Shown here piece after piece: positions 1-4,242 of a DNA stretch of 8,967 nt. Positions within the stretch are counted from its first letter, which is position 1; each line of letters opens with the position of its first letter. Under the pieces are notes generated by a model that was not told where the DNA came from, did not search any database, and was given only the letters and a program-made list of their open reading frames with translations. This DNA comes from an uncultured Eisenbergiella sp. (GTDB taxonomy: Bacteria; Bacillota; Clostridia; Lachnospirales; Lachnospiraceae): NCBI GenBank assembly GCA_948960675.1, contig CARDPF010000119.1:1-8967 (forward strand). The letters are read 5' to 3'. The position numbers were made by a program, and so were the translations under genes.

Positions 1-1
1 G

Positions 2-283
2 CTGTATTATGCGGTGGGAATCTGGAACGCATATTTCGACGCGTTGATTTACATCCGGGATACTTCCCTGCATCCGCTGCAGATTGTGCTGCGCAATATC
101 CTGCTTTTGGGGCAGACGGAACAAATGGGAACCAACGACGTGGGGATGGCGGAGAAGATCAAAATGGCGGAGGCCGTCAAATATTCCGCAATCGTGGTGT
201 CCAGCGTCCCCATGCTGCTGATTTACCCTTTCGTGCAGAAATATTTTGTAAAGGGCGTGATGGTCGGCGCCGTCAAGGGATGA
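2..283 (+). CDS. Carbohydrate ABC transporter permease, LplC/YtcP type (C-terminal part)
   Basis: This is the last 93 residues of an inner-membrane permease of a sugar ABC importer. The reading frame is open from base 2, so the 5' two thirds, including the EAA loop that contacts the ATPase, lie outside the contig. The visible part has an amphipathic segment, then a final transmembrane helix (KYSAIVVSSVPMLLIYPF) and the ending QKYFVKGVMVGAVKG. That ending is characteristic of the LplC/YtcP branch of MalG-like permeases, which usually work with a second permease (LplB) and a lipoprotein sugar-binding protein. The gene ends with TGA at 281-283, only three bases before the left target duplication of the MITE-like element. 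The downstream sulfatase on the same strand suggests a sulfated oligosaccharide or a related sugar as substrate, but this is inference. The family call is secure from the C-terminal motif; the substrate is unknown. Confidence 0.85.
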   Translation: MYYAVGIWNAYFDALIYIRDTSLHPLQIVLRNILLLGQTEQMGTNDVGMAEKIKMAEAVKYSAIVVSSVPMLLIYPFVQKYFVKGVMVGAVKG

Positions 284-286
284 GAC

Positions 287-294
287 GCCGTGGG
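287..294. repeat. Left target site duplication of the MITE-like element
   Basis: The octamer GCCGTGGG abuts the left terminal inverted repeat and is repeated at 441-448 abutting the right one. The direct repeat can be read as 11 bases (ACGCCGTGGGG at 285-295 and 439-449) if shared element-end bases are counted. Confidence 0.7.
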
Positions 295-301
295 GTTACT
301 A

Positions 302-342
302 TTCATGGGTCAGGGGTGCGCATAAACTGCGCATTCCATGAA
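302..342. repeat. Nested hairpin 1 of the element
   Basis: Outer arms TTCATGG (302-308) and CCATGAA (336-342) are perfectly complementary. Inside them lie two copies of the self-complementary hexamer TGCGCA (317-322 and 328-333) around a 5-base loop. The left outer arm overlaps the terminal inverted repeat. Confidence 0.6.
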
Positions 343-360
343 AACATGATACAAGGGTGA

Positions 361-399
361 GGGGCGGTTTTTGCGTAGCAAAACTTGAAATACCGCCCC
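361..399. repeat. Nested hairpin 2 of the element
   Basis: Arms GGGGCGGT (361-368) and ACCGCCCC (392-399) are perfect inverse complements. An inner stem TTTTGC (369-374) and GCAAAA (378-383) closes on a 3-base loop. Both helices can form together, leaving an 8-base bulge on the 3' side. Confidence 0.65.
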
Positions 400-440
400 G
401 AATCGTTACTATGAGCGGCCCTCGGGCCGTGAATGGTAAC

Positions 441-448
441 GCCGTGGG
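441..448. repeat. Right target site duplication of the MITE-like element
   Basis: The octamer GCCGTGGG follows directly after the right terminal inverted repeat and matches 287-294 exactly. Confidence 0.7.
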
Positions 449-504
449 GAAAAGGCAGCGCTTTATGTTTGCCCAAACCCTTGCCGGAAAGGAGAAGGTG
501 GAAA

Positions 505-2067
505 ATGAAAAAAAGGAACAAAAAACCGAATATTGTCATTGTCATGACGGATCAGCAGCGGGCGGATCTGCGCAAAGGCTGCGGCTATGCATTGGATACG
601 ATGCCGTTTTTGGATCAGTGGGCACAGGGGGGTGTGGATTTTGCGCGGGGCTATACGCCCAATCCCACCTGCATGCCGGCCCGGGTCAGCATGTTTACGG
701 GGCGCTACAGCCAAAGCCACCGGGTGCGGACCAATCATAACGCAAAGGATGCTTTGTATACCGGGGATCTTTTGGATGTGCTCAAGGAAAACGGGTATGT
801 GACGGCGCTGTGCGGAAAAAACCATTCCCACCGCCCGCCGGAGGATTTTGATTTTCACGAGACCTGCGGCCACCTGGGGGATGAGGGGGAGGCCAATACC
901 ACGGAAGGGGAAATCGAATTTGCGCAGTATTTAAAAAGCACAATGCACATGGAGATGCATGCGCCGGCGCCGGGAGGGGTCTGTGTCCAGCACCCTTACC
1001 GCAACGTATCCAGCGCCCTGCGTTTTATCGACGGGGTGAAGGAGGGGGAAAAACCTTTTTTTGCCTGGGTTTCCTTTGCGGAGCCGCACAATCCCTATCA
1101 GGTGCCGGAGCCGTATTTTGACATGTTTCCGCCAAAAAGCCTGCCCGATCCTGTGGGGGGCGTAGAAGACCTTGCGGCAAAAGGGGAGCGCTTTGTCTGG
1201 CTGCGCAAGGTGTGGGAGGAAATATTGGGGCCGGATATCGACAGCCGGATTGCCCGGGCACGCTCCAATTACCACGGGATGCTGCGCCTGATCGACGACC
1301 AGTTTAAGAGGTTGGTCGAAGGACTGCGCGAGCGGGAACTGGAGGAAAATACCATTGTGGTATTTCTTTCGGATCACGGGGATTTTGTGGGGGAATACGG
1401 CCTGATCCGCAAAGGGCCGGATCTGCCGGACATTCTCTGCCATATTCCGTTTATCTGGCGGGGGCCGGGGATTGTTGCCAGGGGGCGTGTAGAAGACGGT
1501 TATACGGGAATTGTGGATATCCTGCCGACAATCTGTGAAATGATCGGGGCAAAAGTGCCCTTTGGCTGCCAGGGAAAGAGCATTGTACCGCTCCTTACAA
1601 ACCGGGAAGCGCCGATGGAGGAGTTTGCCTGTGCCTATGCGGAAAGCGGGTTTGGCGGCCTGTACTGGAACGAGCGGGACGAGTTGGATTTGGTGACGGA
1701 AGGGGCTTCCCAAAACATGGTGACATTTGACTGTCTCAATACCTGGACACAGTGCGGACAGGTGCGCGCCCTGTGGGAGGATGGGTATCATATACAGCTG
1801 GACATGATGGGAAAGGGATATTTGTATGATACTAAAAAAGATCCACGGGAACTGCAAAACCTTTGGGAGAGGACGGAGTATACGGAAAAGAAAACGGAAA
1901 TGCTGTCAAAACTGGCGGCTGCCATGATGCGGGCGGCGGATCCCCTGCCGGTTCCCCATCACCGTTATCGGACCAAGGTGCATCCAAACGGGTACTGGCA
2001 GCAGGCGTTTATTGCGAAGGATCCGGGGGTGGACACGTTGTCCAGGGCCCGGATCCAGTCCAAATGA
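505..2067 (+). CDS. Cytosolic cysteine-type sulfatase (alkaline-phosphatase superfamily)
   Basis: A 520-residue sulfatase that hydrolyses a sulfate ester, probably on a sugar. The N-terminal metal site is the D16-Q17 of VMTDQQ, with Gln in place of the second Asp, a common variant. The sulfatase signature C-x-P-x-R is C56-MPA-R60; C56 should be converted to formylglycine. Other expected active-site residues are K105 and H107 (CGKNHSH), H195 (EPHNPY), D290-H291 (LSDHGD) and K303 (IRKGP). Length is normal for the family. No signal peptide is seen: the N-terminus is basic and runs straight into the first beta strand, so the enzyme should be cytosolic. The ATG at 505 was chosen because of the GGAGAAGG sequence at 491-498; an in-frame ATG at 433 lies inside the mobile element and lacks a site. 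Maturation needs an anaerobic sulfatase-maturating enzyme, not in this window. Exact substrate unknown. Confidence 0.92.
   Translation: MKKRNKKPNIVIVMTDQQRADLRKGCGYALDTMPFLDQWAQGGVDFARGYTPNPTCMPARVSMFTGRYSQSHRVRTNHNAKDALYTGDLLDVLKENGYVTALCGKNHSHRPPEDFDFHETCGHLGDEGEANTTEGEIEFAQYLKSTMHMEMHAPAPGGVCVQHPYRNVSSALRFIDGVKEGEKPFFAWVSFAEPHNPYQVPEPYFDMFPPKSLPDPVGGVEDLAAKGERFVWLRKVWEEILGPDIDSRIARARSNYHGMLRLIDDQFKRLVEGLRERELEENTIVVFLSDHGDFVGEYGLIRKGPDLPDILCHIPFIWRGPGIVARGRVEDGYTGIVDILPTICEMIGAKVPFGCQGKSIVPLLTNREAPMEEFACAYAESGFGGLYWNERDELDLVTEGASQNMVTFDCLNTWTQCGQVRALWEDGYHIQLDMMGKGYLYDTKKDPRELQNLWERTEYTEKKTEMLSKLAAAMMRAADPLPVPHHRYRTKVHPNGYWQQAFIAKDPGVDTLSRARIQSK
2019..2056. repeat. 38-nt compound stem-loop at the 3' end of the sulfatase gene
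   Basis: Outer arms GGATCCGGG (2019-2027) and CCCGGATCC (2048-2056) are perfect inverse complements. The inner arms TGGACA (2030-2035) and TGTCCA (2039-2044) close on the loop CGT. The internal loop is only 2 by 3 bases. It lies inside the last codons, eight bases before the sulfatase stop, and no T-run follows on either strand, so it is not a canonical terminator. Confidence 0.6.
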
Positions 2068-2093
2068 GATGAGGGATTTGAAACGATACAGCC

Positions 2094-2399
2094 TCAGGTA
2101 AGCAGCTGCAGGGTTCCCTCCGGCAGAGGTGGGATGTCGGTTTTGGCATCCTCCGGCCGGAGGGGGCTTTTTTGCAGGGCTGTATATTTCCCGAACACAT
2201 ATTTATAACGTTTCATGGCGGCGTTTACCGTGTAGATGTAATAGTCGATCATATCGGGATCCGTAGCGTAGTCAAAACCTGCGTAAGCGTTTTCCAATTC
2301 CCATTTTGCAAGCTGTAGGTCAAGGAGCAGGCTTTCTTCATAAGTGCGGGGCGCATCGCCGCTCTTGGGGCGTTGGCTGACTCTGAAATAGGCTTTCAT
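2094..2399 (-). CDS. DUF2508 family (YaaL-like) protein
   Basis: A 101-residue soluble protein of unknown function. The core, roughly residues 20-72, has the DUF2508 pattern: a helical LLLDLQLAKWELENAYAGF stretch, then the strongly recognisable TDPDMIDYYIYTVNAAMKRY, in which DPD-x-ID-x-YIY-x-xNA is the family signature. The C-terminal 30 residues are polar and proline-rich and look disordered. The start ATG is at 2399-2397 with AGGGAG (complement of 2406-2411) six bases upstream. The gene converges with the sulfatase, leaving 26 bases between the stops, and diverges from the bofA-like gene. In Bacillus yaaL sits between recR and bofA on one strand, so the partner is conserved here but the orientation is not. 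Family call is firm; the biochemical role is not known. Confidence 0.88.
   Translation of the reverse strand: MKAYFRVSQRPKSGDAPRTYEESLLLDLQLAKWELENAYAGFDYATDPDMIDYYIYTVNAAMKRYKYVFGKYTALQKSPLRPEDAKTDIPPLPEGTLQLLT
2150..2173 (+). terminator. Possible intrinsic terminator for the sulfatase, inside the opposing gene
   Basis: A perfect 14-base palindrome CCTCCGGCCGGAGG (2150-2163) is followed by GGGC and six T residues (2168-2173). Read on the plus strand this looks like a short terminator for the sulfatase transcript. The distance of about 80 bases past the stop and the 4-base gap before the T-run weaken the case, and the same bases code for the SPLRPED region of the minus-strand protein. Confidence 0.35.
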
Positions 2400-2416
2400 G
2401 CGTGTCTCCCTTGCAG

Positions 2417-2435
2417 GGCGCGTTTTGTGCGCGCC
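2417..2435. repeat. Hairpin in the leader of the DUF2508 gene
   Basis: GGCGCG (2417-2422) and CGCGCC (2430-2435) form a perfect 6-bp stem with a 7-base loop. It lies six bases upstream of the DUF2508 ribosome binding site, where it could affect translation of the minus-strand mRNA. Function is unknown. Confidence 0.4.
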
Positions 2436-2522
2436 ATGGTTTTGTTGGCAATAAACGCGGCAAATGTACCGGGAGTTTATGCCGTTTGTTATTAAGTATA
2501 AGCGCAGCTGGAAAAATTATGC

Positions 2523-2549
2523 ATAAAATTTGTAAAAAAATCATATAGT
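2523..2549 (+). promoter_or_regulatory. Candidate sigma-E-type sporulation promoter for the bofA-like gene
   Basis: ATA (2523-2525), a 16-base spacer and CATATAGT (2542-2549) resemble the mother-cell sigma-E pattern ATA-N16-18-CATACAnT. It is 26 bases upstream of the start codon. BofA acts in the mother cell in Bacillus, which fits. Short AT-rich motifs like this arise by chance, so this is a guess. Confidence 0.3.
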
Positions 2550-2575
2550 GGAAAAAAACGGACAGGGACAAGGAA

Positions 2576-2779
2576 TTGAGAAACCGGACGGAGATTTTCC
2601 TCAACTTTATGCTGCGGGCGGTTTTCGGGATGATCGCCATTTTTCTGATTAATTCTTTTTTGCGGGACAGGGGATTTCCGGGCAGCGTGGGCATGAATCC
2701 CCTGAGTTTTGTCACAACCGGGATTTTGGGGATTCCGGGCGTGGCGCTGCTGTATGGGATCAGCCTCTATTTTGGATAG
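2576..2779 (+). CDS. bofA: BofA-family pro-sigma-K processing regulator (short)
   Basis: A 67-residue hydrophobic membrane protein. BofA in Bacillus sits in the mother-cell membrane around the forespore and holds the SpoIVFB protease inactive until pro-sigma-K should be cleaved. The family pattern is clear: FMLRAVFGMIAIFLINSFL (about residues 10-28), then VGMNPLSFVTTGILGIPGVALLYGISLY (38-65), where the G-x-NP and ILGIPG-x-ALLYG motifs are diagnostic. Two membrane segments are expected. The protein is about 20 residues shorter than the Bacillus one, lacking an N-terminal segment. A stop at 2546-2548 limits the frame and TTG at 2576 is the only plausible start, with AGGG at 2564-2567 eight bases upstream. 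No frameshift that restores an extra helix was found. The neighbour is a divergent DUF2508 gene. The symbol rests on family membership; in this lineage it may act on another target. Confidence 0.8.
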   Translation: MRNRTEIFLNFMLRAVFGMIAIFLINSFLRDRGFPGSVGMNPLSFVTTGILGIPGVALLYGISLYFG

Positions 2780-2941
2780 CGGTATGTCTTTCCCCTTGTC
2801 GGTGTGCCGTCCAAGATCCGTGGCCTGACTAAGCGACATGATACCGGGGCCCCAAAATACCTTTTATCCCCAGCATCGCAGCATTGGCTGTGAATGGCGA
2901 CAACGGTTATGCGGTTTTACGTGGCGTACCGGTTTAGAGTG
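2780..2941. other. Intergenic stretch without a recognised gene
   Basis: This stretch follows the bofA-like gene and ends at the kinase promoter. I see no convincing coding frame, tRNA or known riboswitch. It has an imperfect long-range inverted repeat, GGTATGTC (2781-2788) with GACATGATACC (2835-2845), followed directly by the palindrome GGGGCCCC (2846-2853). No T-run marks a terminator. Confidence 0.5.
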
Positions 2942-2970
2942 TTGACATTCATTGGAGGGTAGGGTAGATT
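2942..2970 (+). promoter_or_regulatory. Sigma-A-type promoter of the sugar kinase gene
   Basis: A perfect -35 box TTGACA (2942-2947) is separated by 17 bases from TAGATT (2965-2970), which matches the -10 consensus at four of six positions. Transcription would begin near 2977, giving a leader of about 85 nt before the ATG at 3062. Confidence 0.6.
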
Positions 2971-3006
2971 AGTGGTATGGGATGGTGACGATGGTTTTTT
3001 GGTGTT

Positions 3007-3024
3007 ACATCCATCATGGGATGT
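3007..3024 (+). promoter_or_regulatory. Hairpin in the kinase leader
   Basis: ACATCC (3007-3012) and GGATGT (3019-3024) form a perfect 6-bp stem with a 6-base loop in the leader, about 37 bases before the start codon. It could be an operator palindrome or an RNA hairpin; nothing else in the sequence decides this. Confidence 0.35.
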
Positions 3025-3061
3025 CTGTACGGTTGGATGTGGAAAGGACAGGACGGCGGGA

Positions 3062-3994
3062 ATGGCAATGCGTTTTTTGGTGATGGGGGCTTTAAATTAT
3101 GATCATGTTTACGGGATGAAGCATATTGTGGCGCCAAAAGAGACGGCTGCATCGCTGCGGCTGGAGACGGCTTGCGGGGGGAAGGGGTTAAATCAATCCA
3201 TCGCCCTTGCAAAGGCGGGTGCGGCAGTCTGGCACGGCGGTATGGTGGGCGAGGACGGTGCCCTGCTTGTGGAGACCGCCGCCGGATACGGGGTTTGCAC
3301 GGATTTTATCAGGACCGTTCCGGGAAGAAGCGGCCATGCGGTCATTCAGGTCGATCAGGAGGGCCAAAACGCCATCGTTTTGTATGGGGGAAGCAATCAA
3401 TGCCTTACGAAAGCATATATGCAGGAAACGCTTTTGGCTTTCGGGAGGGGAGACTGCCTTGTTTTGCAAAACGAGGTTAATATGGGCGGTGAAATTTTGG
3501 CGCAGGGAGCGGCGCGCGGCATGGAGGTTGCACTCAATCCGTCTCCCTTTGGAACCGAAATTTTAAACTGGGATTTGTCAAAGGTTTCCCTGTTCTTTTT
3601 AAACGAGGTGGAAGGGGAACAGATGACGGGAAAGCAGGAGCCGGAAGAAATGGTGTCCGCGCTGTGTGCACGTTATCCTGCGGCCACAGTGGTGCTCACA
3701 CTGGGAGAGAAGGGGGCAATGTACGCAGACCGGGAGCGGAAGTTTTTCTGTCCTGCGGTTTTGGTGCGCGCGGTGGATACGACTGCGGCCGGGGATACTT
3801 TTACCGGGTATTTTCTTGCGGCCAGGGCGAAGGGATTTTCGCCGGAACAATGTATGCGTACTGCGGCGCAGGCTTCCGCACTGGCGGTTTCCAGACAAGG
3901 CGCGGCGCCGTCCATTCCGGTCTGGGAGGAGGTTGCGCGTATGACGGAGAAAAGTGGCGGTTCCATTGTGGAAAACGGAGAAATTTTACGGTGA
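3062..3994 (+). CDS. Ribokinase-like PfkB family carbohydrate kinase
   Basis: A 310-residue cytosolic kinase that phosphorylates a sugar with ATP. PfkB signature 1 is G39-G-K-G-L-N-Q45, as in ribokinase. The N181-x-x-E184 motif, which binds Mg-phosphate, is present. The TLGEKGA strand follows at about 213-219. Signature 2 is DTTAAGDTF with the catalytic base D245 and the anion hole before it. The C-terminal SRQGAAPSIP is typical of ribokinases. The start at 3062 is preferred because AGGA lies eight bases upstream at 3050-3053 and the protein then begins directly with the first beta strand; the frame stays open to an ATG at 2972, but that would overlap the promoter region and add a tail without homology. 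It has its own promoter. The nearby sulfatase and sugar permease hint at a shared sugar pathway, although two unrelated genes intervene. Ribose is possible but not shown. Confidence 0.9.
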   Translation: MAMRFLVMGALNYDHVYGMKHIVAPKETAASLRLETACGGKGLNQSIALAKAGAAVWHGGMVGEDGALLVETAAGYGVCTDFIRTVPGRSGHAVIQVDQEGQNAIVLYGGSNQCLTKAYMQETLLAFGRGDCLVLQNEVNMGGEILAQGAARGMEVALNPSPFGTEILNWDLSKVSLFFLNEVEGEQMTGKQEPEEMVSALCARYPAATVVLTLGEKGAMYADRERKFFCPAVLVRAVDTTAAGDTFTGYFLAARAKGFSPEQCMRTAAQASALAVSRQGAAPSIPVWEEVARMTEKSGGSIVENGEILR

Positions 3995-4028
3995 AAATTA
4001 TGCAAAAGAGCGAAATGCAATTTGGGAA

Positions 4029-4058
4029 TTGACAAATTGTGATACAGGGGTCTATAAT
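4029..4058 (+). promoter_or_regulatory. Consensus sigma-A promoter of the tad operon
   Basis: TTGACA (4029-4034) and TATAAT (4053-4058) both match consensus perfectly, with an 18-base spacer. AT-rich sequence lies upstream. It begins 35 bases after the kinase stop codon. Transcription would start near 4065, leaving about 178 nt of leader before the tadZ start. Confidence 0.85.
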
Positions 4059-4064
4059 TCGATT

Positions 4065-4204
4065 TACCATCCGGTGTCGTGCCGACAGAGAGACTGGGGT
4101 ACGGCAGCCGGTGGATGCGGCGTTTAGGCCGCGATATCTTACAGAAATCTGTTTTCTGATTGATCTGACGATCTGACGGGCATGGATGTGTCAGGGGAGC
4201 ATCC
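4065..4204 (+). promoter_or_regulatory. Structured 5' leader of the tad operon, possible regulatory RNA
   Basis: The leader is rich in potential stems. CATCC (4068-4072) can pair with GGATG (4113-4117), closing a domain. Inside it TGTCG/CGACA (4075-4079 with 4083-4087) and TGCCG/CGGCA (4080-4084 with 4102-4106) overlap, so only one can form at a time. Further stems are GCGGC/GCCGC (4117-4121, 4128-4132), CAGAAA/TTTCTG (4142-4147, 4153-4158) and GGATG/CATCC (4184-4188, 4200-4204). It does not show the conserved blocks of the cyclic di-GMP class I riboswitch or any other class I know. Confidence 0.45.
4155..4178 (+). repeat. Short tandem repeat in the tad leader
   Basis: The octamer GATCTGAC occurs twice in tandem (4162-4169 and 4170-4177), and the core TCTGA occurs a third time at 4155-4159. 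The three cores are 9 and 8 bases apart. It could be a protein or RNA binding site, or replication slippage. Confidence 0.45.
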
Positions 4205-4231
4205 GTAGCCGAATCTTTTTATCCACGAAAC

Positions 4232-4237
4232 AGGAGG
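4232..4237 (+). promoter_or_regulatory. Ribosome binding site that fixes the tadZ TTG start
   Basis: A full AGGAGG lies five bases before TTG at 4243. The in-frame ATG at 4186 has no such site and falls within the structured leader, so the TTG is the better start. Confidence 0.75.
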
Positions 4238-4242
4238 AACAG

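Larger units (their letters stand above)
295..440. mobile_element. MITE-like non-autonomous element, 146 bp, with TIRs and 8-bp target duplication
   Basis: The left end is GTTACTATTCA (295-305) and the right end is TGAATGGTAAC (430-440). They are inverted copies of each other with one mismatch in 11 bases. Directly outside both ends is the same octamer, GCCGTGGG, at 287-294 and 441-448, as expected of a target site duplication. The element has no coding capacity. It is built almost entirely of three consecutive hairpins (302-342, 361-399, 404-441). It would need a transposase in trans; none is visible here. It lies between the permease stop codon and the sulfatase ribosome binding site. I cannot name the family. 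Confidence 0.72.

Noticed and set aside
433..504. N-terminal extension of the sulfatase from ATG 433
   Set aside because: The first codons lie in the terminal repeat of the mobile element, no ribosome binding site precedes them, and the 24 added residues have no sulfatase character. ATG 505 has a good site.
931..1857. Long open frame of 308 codons on the minus strand opposite the sulfatase
   Set aside because: It mirrors a firmly identified gene, has no ribosome binding site at its start and a composition rich in His, Pro and Arg typical of antisense shadow frames.
2338..2839. Minus-strand frames of 115 and 125 codons over the bofA-like gene
   Set aside because: The translations are low-complexity and basic, match nothing recognisable, and overlap a well-supported BofA-family gene.
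2972..3061. N-terminal extension of the sugar kinase from ATG 2972
   Set aside because: It would begin at the predicted transcription start and adds 30 residues that do not resemble the family. ATG 3062 has AGGA at good spacing and starts at the first beta strand.
4065..4140. Cyclic di-GMP class I riboswitch in the tad leader
   Set aside because: GGTACGGCAGCCGG was mildly suggestive of the 3' part of that class, but the conserved GCAAACC and ACGCAAAGC blocks are missing.
4184..4220. Terminator or attenuator before tadZ (hairpin plus TTTTT at 4216-4220)
   Set aside because: The stem is only five base pairs and the T-run begins 11 bases after it, so it does not fit an intrinsic terminator.
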